Assembly: GCF_015207255.1 (NCBI RefSeq)
Contig: NZ_JADEXG010000016.1
Location: 25,042-89,041 of the forward strand
Length of the DNA: 64,000 nucleotides
Direction of reading: 5' to 3'
DNA from: Vasconcelosia minhoensis LEGE 07310
Lineage (GTDB): Bacteria > Cyanobacteriota > Cyanobacteriia > Phormidesmidales > Phormidesmidaceae
Shown here: positions 1 through 9,030 of the stretch, in pieces
Position numbering within the stretch: the first letter of the stretch is position 1
Layout: the number at the start of each line of letters is the position of its first letter
Notes under the pieces: model-generated
Databases searched by the model: none
The model's input: only the letters and a program-made list of their open reading frames with translations
What the model was told of the DNA's origin: nothing
Made by a program: the position numbers and the translations under genes

Positions 1-1
1 T

Positions 2-139
2 TCCAGTATTAGCGGCATGTATTTGAGCTACTGGTTTAACCTGCCCTCTGGTCCAGCCATTGTCCTAGTCACCTCTGGACTGTTTTTCCTCTCGCTGCTG
101 CTGCGCCCACAGTCTGGTCTATGGCAGCTCAAGCCCTGA
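2..139 (+). CDS. C-terminal end of an ABC-3 family metal permease (partial)
   Basis: The frame is open from the window edge to TGA at 137-139 and gives 45 residues. They include LPSGPAIVLV followed by a hydrophobic helix and a short charged tail ending in WQLKP. This matches the last membrane helix of ABC-3 permeases (ZnuB/MntB type), which move zinc, manganese or iron through the inner membrane together with an ATPase and a binding protein. The rest of the gene is outside the window, so the metal cannot be assigned. The family call rests on a short stretch and is moderately sure. Confidence 0.6.
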   Translation, partial: SSISGMYLSYWFNLPSGPAIVLVTSGLFFLSLLLRPQSGLWQLKP

Positions 140-292
140 TAGTTGTCAGACCAGTATGGATCGAGGCGCCGCCAGGCACTCGATATTGCACGCCCGATAT
201 ACTGTCAGATCGATCGAGTTGAAGCGATTTCCAGCGATTCTGTATGATGGCCTGAGTACCTTGCTCGCAGCGCTATAACGCCTGGCATCATC

Positions 293-3200
293 ATGGATAC
301 GCGCAGAGCTTCCGAATCTGGCCTGATCCTGATTGACAGAGCCAGACGCCGCCTCGGCTGGAATAAGTCTGGGGAAGCTTGGTGCCAGGCGGCCTATACC
401 TCGCGCTCTACCCTGAACCGCTTCTGGAGTAGGCAACCGATTCGTCAGGATGCTTTTGTCGCGATCTGTAGCGCAGTCGGCGTGAGCTGGGAGCAGGTGG
501 TGGCGACTGCCGCTGAGGCGCCAACCCCAGACCTCGCGCCGCCTGGGCCTGCGGGACGACAGGATTGGGGTGAAGCCCCGGACATTCCGCTATTTTGCGG
601 ACGGCACCCGGAGTTAGCCACCCTGGAGCAGTGGGCCGGGCGAGATCGCTGCCGTCTAATCCTAATTTCAGGCATGGGCGGCATGGGTAAAACGGCGCTA
701 GCGATCAAATCAGCGCAGCAGCTCACCTGCCAAACCACCATCCCCATATTTGACCAGATGATCTGGCGCAGCCTCCGCAATGGCCCCCCCTTAGACAGGC
801 TTCTGACCGAACTCATTCAAATTCTGGCTGAGCAGCAGGCGGCAGACCTAGCGACTAGCCTGAGCGGTAAACTGGCGCGGCTGCTGGACGACCTCCGCCG
901 GTACCGCTGCCTGCTGATCTTAGACAATGCCGAAGCGATTTTACAGAGCCGCGATCGCCAGGGCAGCTACCGACCGGGCTACGAAGGCTACGAACAGCTA
1001 TTTCAAGCCATCGGCGATACTGACCACAGCAGCTGCCTCTATCTGACGTCGCGCGAAAAGCCCAAAGGGCTAGCCGCCTTGGAAGGAGATACCCTGCCCG
1101 TTCGCTGTTTGCAGCTCAGCGGCCTGCCAGAAACTGCGGTGCAGACCCTCTTTAAAGCCAAAGGGACTTTCACGGGCACCGAGACGGCCTGGAGCCGGAT
1201 TGGCCAACGCTATGGCGGCAACCCCCTAGCACTGAAAATCGCCGCCTCCGCGGTCAAAGACCTATTCGAGGGTAACCTTAATCATTTCCTAGCTTTCCTG
1301 GCCGAGCACGCCTTTATTTTTGACGATATACGCGACCTGCTAGCGCAGCAGTTCTCGCGGCTGCCGCCTTTGGAACAGACGCTGATGTACTGGCTGGCAA
1401 TCAGCCGCGAGCCGATTACGCTGGCCACCCTTCAGGCTAAGTTACTGATTCCGGTAGCCCCAAGCGAACTGCTAAAGGCCCTGGCCGCTTTACAAAATCG
1501 GTCGCTGATCGAGAAGAAACGCGATCGCTACACCCAGCAGCCTGTCATCATGGAGTTTGTCTCAGCGGTGCTGATTGAGCAGGTCTGCACAGAGCTTGAG
1601 TCGGGACAGATTGCCCTGCTCAAAAGCCATGCCCTGATCGAGGCCCGAGCCAAAGACTATGTTCGCGAGACGCAGAGCCGCTTTATTCTTCAGAGGGTTG
1701 TGGACGGCCTGACCGTCAGGCTGGGTTCTCTACGTCAGCTAGAAGCAAAAATACAGGCTGTTCTAACGCAGCTGAGGACGACCCGAGACCGGAATGCGGC
1801 CAAGCCTCACTTCTGCTCTCAAGAGATAGGCTACGCCTGTGGCAATTTGATTAATCTGCTCAGCCAAATGCAGGCCGACCTGAACGGCTACGACTTTTCT
1901 GGAATGCCCGTGTTCGAGGCTAATCTACAGGGGATAAATCTCCACCAGGTCAATTTCTCCAGGGCTGAGCTGGGCCGGGCTGTCTTTACCGAAACCTTGG
2001 GGAATGTGCTCTCCGCTGCTTTCAGTCCAGACGGGCAGCTGCTGGCCACCTGTGACACAGACTGTCAGATTCGGCTTTGGCAAGTGCAAACGGGCCAGCT
2101 GCGGCTGATCTGCCGGGGGCATTCAAACTGGGTGCGCTCGGTGGCGTTTAGTCCAGACGGTCAAACCCTCGTTAGCGGCGGGGCGGACCAAACCGTCCGC
2201 TGCTGGGAGGTCGCAACCGGGCGCTGTTTGAGCCTGGGCCGGGGTCACAGGGGGGAAGTTTATGCTGTGGCCTTCAGCCCTCAAGGGCATCAGCTCGCTA
2301 GCAGCAGTGGGGATGGCACGCTGAGGCTCTGGAATCGAGACAGTGGACAATGCGGTCGGATCTTTAGCGGCCACAGCAGCTGGGTGCGCTCGGTCGTCTT
2401 TAGCCCGGACGGTCGGACCTTAGCCAGCGGCAGTGACGACCAGACGCTGAAGCTGTGGGACTGTCAGACCGGGCACTGTTTACAGACGCTGACCGGCCAT
2501 GGCAGCTGGGTGCGTTCGGTGGCCTTTAGCCCAGAAGGCCAAACGCTTGCCAGTGGCAGTGGCGATCGCACCCTCAAGCTGTGGGACTACCAGACTGGTC
2601 GCTGCCTGAAGACCTACAGCGGGCACAGCGATGGCGTCTATTCGATTGCCTTTAGCCGAGACGGGGCGCAGCTGGTTAGCGGCAGCGGTGACCATACGGC
2701 CAAGCTCTGGGATCGGGCCACCGGACAATGTCTGAAAACCCTCAGTGGCCATTGCAATCAGATTAACGCGGTGGCCCTCAGCCCGGATGGCCAGACCCTT
2801 GCCTGCGTTAGCCTAGACCAAACGGTGAAGCTCTGGGACGCCCAAAGCGGGAACTGCTTTAAAACCTGGCAGAGTCACACGGATTGGGCTTTTCCGGTTG
2901 CGATCGCGCCTGCCGCTCAGCTGTCAGCTGCCGCTCACCTAGAATCTGCCGATAACCTACTGATTACCGGCAGCAGCGATCGCAGTATTCGCCTCTGGAA
3001 TATTGAAACCGGCAAAAACTTCAGCACCTTACAGGGACACACCGACCAGGTATTTTCCCTCTCCGTCAGCGCGGCTAGTCAGCGGCTGGCCAGTGGCGGC
3101 ACCGACCGCACTGTGCGGCTATGGTCGCTCAGCAGCGGGCAATGCCTCAGAACTTTACAGGGCCACCGCGACTGGGTGCGCACGGTTGCTCTGAGCTCGG

Positions 3201-3892
3201 ATGGCAGCTTTCTAGTCAGCGGTAGCGATGACCAAACCATCCGGTTTTGGGACGTCAACACCGGGCAATGCCTGAAAACGTTAAACGACGGCGGACAGGT
3301 CTACTCGATTGCCCTCAGCCGCGATGCCACCACCCTGGCCAGCGGCAGTACCGATCCAACCGTCAGGCTGTGGGATGTCGAGACCGGCTGCTGTATTAAA
3401 ACTTTTGTGGGGCATACCAATCGCGTTTTCTCAGTCGCGCTTAGCCCAGATGGCCAGACCCTGGCCAGCGGTAGCACTGACTGCACTATTCGGCTGTGGA
3501 ATACTGCCACCGGGCAGTGCCTACGCACCCTGGCCGGACATGAGAACTGGGTCTTTTCGGTGGCTATCAGTCCAAATGGGAAACGGCTCGCTAGCGCCGC
3601 CCACGACCAAACCATGAGAGTTTGGAATCTGACGACGGGTGAATGCCTTCATGTTTGTCGGGGCCATACTCATCTGGTTAGCTTTGTCCGGTTTAGCTCT
3701 AGCGGCAAACGCATAGCCAGCGGCTCTCAGGATCAGACCGCTCGTCTCTGGGATGCCGAAACCGGGCATTGCCTGCAAGTATTCCGGGCAAACCGGCTCT
3801 ACGAGGGCATGAACATTACTGGAGCTCAGGGTTTGACCCAGGCCCAGCGGGATACGTTGGCGGCGCTGGGCGCAGTGGACTATCAGCTTTAG
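293..3892 (+). CDS. STAND protein: HTH-like N-terminus, NB-ARC ATPase, 14 WD40 repeats
   Basis: A 1199-residue signalling ATPase of the NB-ARC/WD40 type common in filamentous cyanobacteria. Residues about 1-70 look like a helix-turn-helix or effector-adaptor domain. Walker A is GMGGMGKT near residue 127 and Walker B is LLILDNAEAI near 207. A helical arm follows, then a short pentapeptide-like stretch, then 14 WD40 repeats (about 568-1165) with the SPDGQTLASGS...LW...TG..L.GH pattern. The tail NRLYEGMNITGAQGLT is typical of this cyanobacterial family. Such proteins oligomerise on ligand binding by the repeat domain; the ligand and output here are unknown. No neighbour suggests a pathway. The near-identical WD units mean repeat number may vary between strains or assemblies. 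Confidence 0.9.
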   Translation: MDTRRASESGLILIDRARRRLGWNKSGEAWCQAAYTSRSTLNRFWSRQPIRQDAFVAICSAVGVSWEQVVATAAEAPTPDLAPPGPAGRQDWGEAPDIPLFCGRHPELATLEQWAGRDRCRLILISGMGGMGKTALAIKSAQQLTCQTTIPIFDQMIWRSLRNGPPLDRLLTELIQILAEQQAADLATSLSGKLARLLDDLRRYRCLLILDNAEAILQSRDRQGSYRPGYEGYEQLFQAIGDTDHSSCLYLTSREKPKGLAALEGDTLPVRCLQLSGLPETAVQTLFKAKGTFTGTETAWSRIGQRYGGNPLALKIAASAVKDLFEGNLNHFLAFLAEHAFIFDDIRDLLAQQFSRLPPLEQTLMYWLAISREPITLATLQAKLLIPVAPSELLKALAALQNRSLIEKKRDRYTQQPVIMEFVSAVLIEQVCTELESGQIALLKSHALIEARAKDYVRETQSRFILQRVVDGLTVRLGSLRQLEAKIQAVLTQLRTTRDRNAAKPHFCSQEIGYACGNLINLLSQMQADLNGYDFSGMPVFEANLQGINLHQVNFSRAELGRAVFTETLGNVLSAAFSPDGQLLATCDTDCQIRLWQVQTGQLRLICRGHSNWVRSVAFSPDGQTLVSGGADQTVRCWEVATGRCLSLGRGHRGEVYAVAFSPQGHQLASSSGDGTLRLWNRDSGQCGRIFSGHSSWVRSVVFSPDGRTLASGSDDQTLKLWDCQTGHCLQTLTGHGSWVRSVAFSPEGQTLASGSGDRTLKLWDYQTGRCLKTYSGHSDGVYSIAFSRDGAQLVSGSGDHTAKLWDRATGQCLKTLSGHCNQINAVALSPDGQTLACVSLDQTVKLWDAQSGNCFKTWQSHTDWAFPVAIAPAAQLSAAAHLESADNLLITGSSDRSIRLWNIETGKNFSTLQGHTDQVFSLSVSAASQRLASGGTDRTVRLWSLSSGQCLRTLQGHRDWVRTVALSSDGSFLVSGSDDQTIRFWDVNTGQCLKTLNDGGQVYSIALSRDATTLASGSTDPTVRLWDVETGCCIKTFVGHTNRVFSVALSPDGQTLASGSTDCTIRLWNTATGQCLRTLAGHENWVFSVAISPNGKRLASAAHDQTMRVWNLTTGECLHVCRGHTHLVSFVRFSSSGKRIASGSQDQTARLWDAETGHCLQVFRANRLYEGMNITGAQGLTQAQRDTLAALGAVDYQL

Positions 3893-3930
3893 CGGGTTCA
3901 CTGCGCCGGACATCAGCCTGGTGACTCGCC

Positions 3931-6444
3931 CTAGACGGCCACAAAGCTACTCTCTGTCAGCGACGTTGCCTGAACGCCATTGAGCACAGCCAAGGTTTCA
4001 TCCCCAAAGCGGATTTGATTATCCAAGAACGAAAGCTGACCAAAGCTAAGGCCATCGGCCAGGCCGATCAGGTCAATACCCTGCTCAAAGTCTACGATTG
4101 TGTCTGTTCCTTCTCCAGCTGCGAGGACAAAGGTGTCACGGCCCGCACCGCCCGAAAAGTCATCGCCCTGGAGCCGGTCATGGCCCAGACCGCCGCGCAG
4201 CAGATCGTCGCCATCGTCGCCAAAGAGCTGGTCATCGCCGTCGTCGCCAAAGAGCTGGTCATTGCCGCCCTTGCCACCAATCCGGTCGTTCCCAGCACCG
4301 CCATAGAGAATGTCATCGCCGCCAACGCCCACCTGCGGATTGCGATTATTCAGGTCGCCTCGGAGCACGTCATCGCCCGCTCCACCGTAGACCGTATCAT
4401 TGCCCAGGCCGCCGGCGAGAATATCATTGCCGCCGCCGCCTTCGATAGTGTCGTCACCTAAGCCGCCGTCAATCACGTCCTCACCGCCCAAGTCAGCCAG
4501 CTGATTGACCGTAATCCGCAGCAGCGGCTCGTTGCCCCCATTGCGGGTGAAGTCGCCCAGCACCGGGTCGATGACTGCGCCAGAGGCTGTGATGCCGCCC
4601 AGGATATTCACAGGCGTTCCATTGGGATTGCCCTCAGACCCGTTGAAGCCGGGGTGCTGAACCACCACGCCATTCTCAGGTGTCCCTTCATCCAGCATGG
4701 TTTGGTTGAGGAAGGCAGCACCTAGCTCGGTATTGGCTTCAGTCCCAGCATCCAGGACCTCGTTGCCAAACCGCTCAATCGTAATCGGCCCGAGAAAATT
4801 GCCGTCTGCATCAAAGATCGGCTCTCCCAGCGGGTCGCCCGTCGTCGCTAAAAACGCATCGTTGGACGGAATCACCATCGTCCCCCAGGTAAAGAACTGG
4901 GTGGCCGCAGGATCATCCACATCCAGGATAATCTGAGCCGTCTCGCCTGGGTCAATCGGTCCGGGCACGCCCTCATTGCCAAAAATGGTGCCATCGATGC
5001 CACCAACGCCGAGCTGCTCAGCCACAAACTCGGCTGAAATTGCTGCAACGGTGCCGTCTTCTGCCAGGCGCTCCAGTCCTTGACGAGCGGGGCCATTGCG
5101 ATCGTAGAGGTCGAAGGTGCCGTCATGGACGCCTAGCCAGAGTGGCGTATAGAAGGTCCCGCCTTCCGGCTGTAGATTTTCTACGGTGAAGACTAGGGCC
5201 GTTCCGCCGCCTATCTCATCGCCGCGCAGCACGTCATCGCCGTCGCCGCCGAAGATAGTATCATCCCCGCTCGCGCCAGCAATCAGGTTAGCGGCTGCGT
5301 CACCCGTAAGCTTGTCATCGCTACCGGAACCGGTGAGATTTTCAATATTGCTCAAGCTGTCCGTCATTTTGCCTGCCGGGGTGTTGTAGCTGGCGGTACC
5401 CTGGGTCAGGTCTGCCGTGACGGCAAAGGGAATGTCGCTAAAGTCGGCGGTGTCTATACCATTACCGCCGTTGAGCACATCGCTACCGCCGCCGCCGCGC
5501 AGGGTATCGTCGCCTTCATTGCCGTTCAGCACGTCGTCACCGCCGCCGCCGGCTAGCAGGTCATCACCGTCACCGCCGTCGAGTACGTTGTCATTGCCAT
5601 CGCCAAACAGCTGATCGTCATTGGGGCTGCCGGTCAGGTTTTCGATATCAATCAGGCTATCGATGACGGTGACGCCGGGCGCGGGCGAGTAGCTGGCCTG
5701 TCCCTGACCTAAAACGGCCGTCACCGGGGCACCAATATTGCTAAAGCTAGCAGTGTCGATGCCGGGGCCGCCATCGTTGATATCAGAACCGCCGCCGCCA
5801 ATCAGCAGGTCGTCTCCCTCTAAGCCTCGTAGGGCATCATCACCGCCTAAGCCATCGAGGATGTCATCGCCGGGTGTTCCCAGTAGCTCTTCCGGATTAT
5901 CTGTGCCCACAATCGGCGGATTCCCACCTAAAAACTGGCCGCGAATGGCCCCAGCTGGGAAATCGTTGGTGTGAACATTCCAGTAGAGCGGAATATCGGT
6001 ACCGGGTGCAGCGTTCTGAATGCCGTCGGCAAACTGACTGATTGGCAGACTGGCTGGGTCGCTTTCGTCCCAAACCCCGCGAATCGTAGTGGAGCCGTCA
6101 GGATGAGTTATGAAGGTAATGTCGTCGGCATCCTGGCCGTTAAACTCGGGACCGGCCAGGTTAATATCGATCAGGCCCAGAGCAATGGGGCCGTTTTCGC
6201 CCCGATCGCCATTGTGAATATGCAAACCGATGACGTCGTCTCCAGTATCGGGCGTTTGCGGCGTGCCGTCGCCAATAAAGGCACCAAAGTCCGCTCCAGA
6301 AACGGTTAGCCTATAGCCCAGACTCTCTCCGCCATCGCCCAAAATGGCACGGTCGGTCCCCGTGGCTTGAGGATCGCCTTCGGCAACTTCTTGAGCACCG
6401 TCTAAGACAGATACGGCTTGAGCAAAAGGGTCAACTACAGACAT
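3931..6444 (-). CDS. Secreted CHRD-RTX-spondin-RTX calcium-binding exoprotein
   Basis: An 837-residue exoprotein with no N-terminal signal peptide. Order seen: a CHRD domain (about 10-175, with GLHIHNG and AIRGQFLGG); RTX nonapeptides of the GGxGxDxL type (about 180-415); a spondin-like domain (about 416-650, with FTVENLQPEGG and LWLGVHDG); a second RTX block (about 650-765); and a C-terminal segment with DTFVLAAGEGTDTIVDF, as in serralysin-type secretion signals. RTX repeats fold on binding calcium outside the cell after type I secretion. An HlyD/HlyB-like pair lies 2.6 kb away on the same strand and is the obvious exporter candidate. Start ATG is preceded by AGGAG at a good distance. Role (surface, adhesion or matrix) is inferred only. 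Confidence 0.85.
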   Translation of the reverse strand: MSVVDPFAQAVSVLDGAQEVAEGDPQATGTDRAILGDGGESLGYRLTVSGADFGAFIGDGTPQTPDTGDDVIGLHIHNGDRGENGPIALGLIDINLAGPEFNGQDADDITFITHPDGSTTIRGVWDESDPASLPISQFADGIQNAAPGTDIPLYWNVHTNDFPAGAIRGQFLGGNPPIVGTDNPEELLGTPGDDILDGLGGDDALRGLEGDDLLIGGGGSDINDGGPGIDTASFSNIGAPVTAVLGQGQASYSPAPGVTVIDSLIDIENLTGSPNDDQLFGDGNDNVLDGGDGDDLLAGGGGDDVLNGNEGDDTLRGGGGSDVLNGGNGIDTADFSDIPFAVTADLTQGTASYNTPAGKMTDSLSNIENLTGSGSDDKLTGDAAANLIAGASGDDTIFGGDGDDVLRGDEIGGGTALVFTVENLQPEGGTFYTPLWLGVHDGTFDLYDRNGPARQGLERLAEDGTVAAISAEFVAEQLGVGGIDGTIFGNEGVPGPIDPGETAQIILDVDDPAATQFFTWGTMVIPSNDAFLATTGDPLGEPIFDADGNFLGPITIERFGNEVLDAGTEANTELGAAFLNQTMLDEGTPENGVVVQHPGFNGSEGNPNGTPVNILGGITASGAVIDPVLGDFTRNGGNEPLLRITVNQLADLGGEDVIDGGLGDDTIEGGGGNDILAGGLGNDTVYGGAGDDVLRGDLNNRNPQVGVGGDDILYGGAGNDRIGGKGGNDQLFGDDGDDQLFGDDGDDLLRGGLGHDRLQGDDFSGGAGRDTFVLAAGEGTDTIVDFEQGIDLIGLADGLSFGQLSFLDNQIRFGDETLAVLNGVQATSLTESSFVAV

Positions 6445-6943
6445 GGAATTTCTCCTAAGTTGTTAAATAAACAGAATTGAAACAAACTGCACTGCTCCGC
6501 CGGATCTGCCAACCCCCGATCCCTTGAGAAAATTTCTCGCTGTTTTCTAGACAGACGAACTTCTCTAGCTGCCATGCCTATTGCAATAGCAGCAGTCAAA
6601 ACCACTGAATCCAGTGATCTAGAACTCGAGTTATTTGAGTAATCTGGTCAGATTAAAGCGGGCATGCGCTCAATGGATTGCGATGCCTAAACATCTCATT
6701 CCCAACTTAGCGGGTCTAGCAAGCCTGGCTGCCCCAGTTTTTGTCTCAGTTTTTACTCAATGCACAAAATGAGGCAAAAATTTTCTCTCTTTTTGTCTCA
6801 TTATTTCAGCTTTTAGCGAAGCCGTCGGCAAATTTTAAGGTCTTTCTCAGGATAATCTCACTTTACTATAGCATTCTCTTCGAAAGTGCGATCGCACTTT
6901 TATCCCGGCCTCCATGGAGCTGACTGCCTCAACTTGAGGACTT
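6445..6943. other. Intergenic region upstream of the RTX gene, AT-rich with hairpins
   Basis: About 500 bases without a convincing gene between the divergent RTX exoprotein and a small plus-strand ORF. It is markedly more AT-rich than its surroundings and probably holds the RTX promoter. It contains a hairpin at 6768-6802 and an 18-bp palindrome centred on GCGATCGC at 6883-6900. No tRNA or other RNA gene was recognised. Confidence 0.5.
6768..6802. promoter_or_regulatory. Inverted repeat (13-bp arms, one G/T mismatch)
   Basis: AATGAGGCAAAAA (6768-6780) pairs with TTTTTGTCTCATT (6790-6802), with one wobble position and a pyrimidine-rich loop. The 11-mer TTTTTGTCTCA also occurs once more at about 6738-6748. 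A pair of such motifs in the control region of the RTX gene could be an operator or a transcript hairpin. No known regulator motif was recognised. Confidence 0.4.
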
Positions 6944-7183
6944 ATGAGGACTTATCAAGAGGCTGATTGTGAATGCGACTTCTATGCTGTTGAAGTCTTT
7001 GAAAGCACCTTGCATAAGGTAGGACGTGACTTTTTTGAATTCGTTCAAGGGTTTTATGTCGGCACCCAAATGGACGAATTTCCAGAGCTGTTGCGCATCA
7101 TGATGGCTGACGACCGGCAAGCCCGTGAGGATTGGGAAAAGGAGCGACATCCGGGCGTCTTCTCGCCGATGCGGTCGTACTAA
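6944..7183 (+). CDS. Small hypothetical protein, 79 aa
   Basis: A 79-residue acidic ORF with a balanced, protein-like composition (for example FFEFVQGFYVGTQMDEFPEL) and no membrane segment or known motif. ATG at 6944 has only a weak upstream purine run (TTGAGGACTT). It lies between the RTX control region and prfC, 154 bases from prfC on the same strand. Codon use looks like a gene rather than chance, but no family was recognised. Confidence 0.5.
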   Translation: MRTYQEADCECDFYAVEVFESTLHKVGRDFFEFVQGFYVGTQMDEFPELLRIMMADDRQAREDWEKERHPGVFSPMRSY

Positions 7184-7337
7184 AAAGGGAGTGGATCGGG
7201 ACTGACGATTTGGGCAGCGTGAGTTCTTCAAAGCGGTAGCCATAGCCAAACTCTGCAAGGATTTCTCGGGTGGGATAGTTGAGTTCGGATTACAATTACA
7301 GGCAGTATTAAACCGCGATCCTGCCCTCCCAACCGCC

Positions 7338-8969
7338 ATGACTACCACCGTCTCCAAAACTGAAATTAAGCAGGCCGTCGAGCATCGTCGCAATTTTGCG
7401 ATTATTTCTCACCCCGACGCGGGTAAGACGACGCTGACCGAAAAGCTGCTACTGTACGGCGGGGCAATTCACGAGGCGGGAGCCGTCAAGGCGCGACGGG
7501 CGCAGCGCCATGCCGTGTCGGACTGGATGGAACTAGAGCAGCAGCGGGGCATTTCGATTACCTCAACCGTGCTCCAGTTTCTCTATCGGGACTACTGGAT
7601 CAACCTGCTGGATACCCCTGGTCACCAGGACTTTAGCGAAGATACCTACCGCACGCTGGCGGCGGCGGATAACGCGGTGATGCTCGAAGACGCGGCCAAG
7701 GGGCTGGAGCCGCAGACGCGCAAGCTGTTTGAGGTTTGCCGGATGCGGGATATGCCAATTTTTACCTTCTTTAATAAGCTAGACCGGCCCGGTCGCGAAC
7801 CGCTAGAGCTGCTGGATGAGATTGAGCAGGAACTGGGTCTGATGACCTACGCGGTGAACTGGCCGGTGGGGATGGGCGATCGGTTTAAGGGCGTCTTTGA
7901 CCGGCGCCAGCGGCAGTTTCATCTGTTTGAGCGGTCGGCCCACGGCAGCAAGGAAGCCCGCGATACGGTGATTGATCTGGGTGACCCGCAGATTGAGCAG
8001 CTGATTGGCCCAGAGCTGTACTATCAGTTCAAAGAGGAACTGGAGGTGCTGGATGAAGTCGGCCCCGAGCTAGACCTCGACGCGGTCCATGCCGGACAGA
8101 TGACGCCGGTTTTCTTTGGCAGCGCCATGACTAACTTTGGCGTCGAGCTCTTTTTGGAAGCGTTTTTAGACTATGCCCTCAAGCCCAACCCGCGAGAAAG
8201 CACCCTTGGCCCCGTGCCGCCGACGCGAGAAGACTTTTCCGGCTTTGTGTTTAAGCTCCAGGCAAATATGGATCCTCGGCATCGCGATCGCGTTGCCTTC
8301 ATCCGGGTCTGCTCAGGCAAATTTGAGAAAGATATGGTGGTCAGCCACGCCCGCACGGGGAAGCAGGTGCGCCTATCCCATCCCCAAAAGCTGTTTGGCC
8401 AGGGACGCGAGTCTTTGGATGATGCCTACCCAGGCGACGTGATCGGCCTGAATAACCCCGGCGTCTTTGCGATTGGCGACACCATTTATCAAGGCGAAAA
8501 GCTGGAGTACGAAGGTATCCCTTTCTTCTCACCAGAGATGTTTGCCTACCTGAAGAATCCCAATCCCTCCAAATTTAAGCAGTTTCGTAAGGGCGTAGCC
8601 GAGCTGCGCGAGGAAGGCGCCGTCCAGATTATGTATTCGGCTGACGAGTCTCGCCGCGACCCGATCCTAGCGGCGGTGGGCCAGCTCCAGTTCGAAGTGG
8701 TCCAGTTTCGCCTGCAGCAAGAGTACAACGTCGAGACCCTGCTAGAAATGCTGCCCTATAGCGTTGCCCGCTGGGTGGGGGGCGGCTGGGATGCGCTCAA
8801 GCAGGCGAGCCGACTGTTCAATACGGTGACGGTTAAGGACAGCTACGGTCGCCCGGTGCTGCTCTTTAAAAACGAATGGAACTGTCAGCAGGTGGAAAGT
8901 GAGCATCCCAAGCTTAAGCTGAGCTCGACTGCCCCGGTGGTATCCGGGATGGAGCCCGAGGACGTTTGA
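7338..8969 (+). CDS. prfC: Peptide chain release factor 3
   Basis: A 543-residue translational GTPase that recycles RF1/RF2 from the ribosome after peptide release. G1 is HPDAGKTT near residue 25, the switch region is QQRGISIT, G3 is DTPGHQDF and G4 is FNKLDRPGR. Domains II and III follow with [12 protein letters not shown] and [12 protein letters not shown], which are characteristic of RF3 rather than EF-G. Length is normal (E. coli RF3 is 529 aa). One local oddity: the segment after G3 reads [19 protein letters not shown], a form I associate with cyanobacterial RF3. The gene stands alone and is convergent with the hlyD-like gene. Confidence 0.96.
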   Translation: MTTTVSKTEIKQAVEHRRNFAIISHPDAGKTTLTEKLLLYGGAIHEAGAVKARRAQRHAVSDWMELEQQRGISITSTVLQFLYRDYWINLLDTPGHQDFSEDTYRTLAAADNAVMLEDAAKGLEPQTRKLFEVCRMRDMPIFTFFNKLDRPGREPLELLDEIEQELGLMTYAVNWPVGMGDRFKGVFDRRQRQFHLFERSAHGSKEARDTVIDLGDPQIEQLIGPELYYQFKEELEVLDEVGPELDLDAVHAGQMTPVFFGSAMTNFGVELFLEAFLDYALKPNPRESTLGPVPPTREDFSGFVFKLQANMDPRHRDRVAFIRVCSGKFEKDMVVSHARTGKQVRLSHPQKLFGQGRESLDDAYPGDVIGLNNPGVFAIGDTIYQGEKLEYEGIPFFSPEMFAYLKNPNPSKFKQFRKGVAELREEGAVQIMYSADESRRDPILAAVGQLQFEVVQFRLQQEYNVETLLEMLPYSVARWVGGGWDALKQASRLFNTVTVKDSYGRPVLLFKNEWNCQQVESEHPKLKLSSTAPVVSGMEPEDV

Positions 8970-9030
8970 GCTCGCAATCCCTGAAGCTCGCGGCAGTCAG
9001 GTAGCGGACCATAGGCCCGAGCTAATCTCC

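Noticed and set aside
4015..6309. Long plus-strand frames opposite the RTX exoprotein
   Set aside because: Ala/Ser/Pro-rich antisense shadows of the glycine/aspartate repeats; no start signals.
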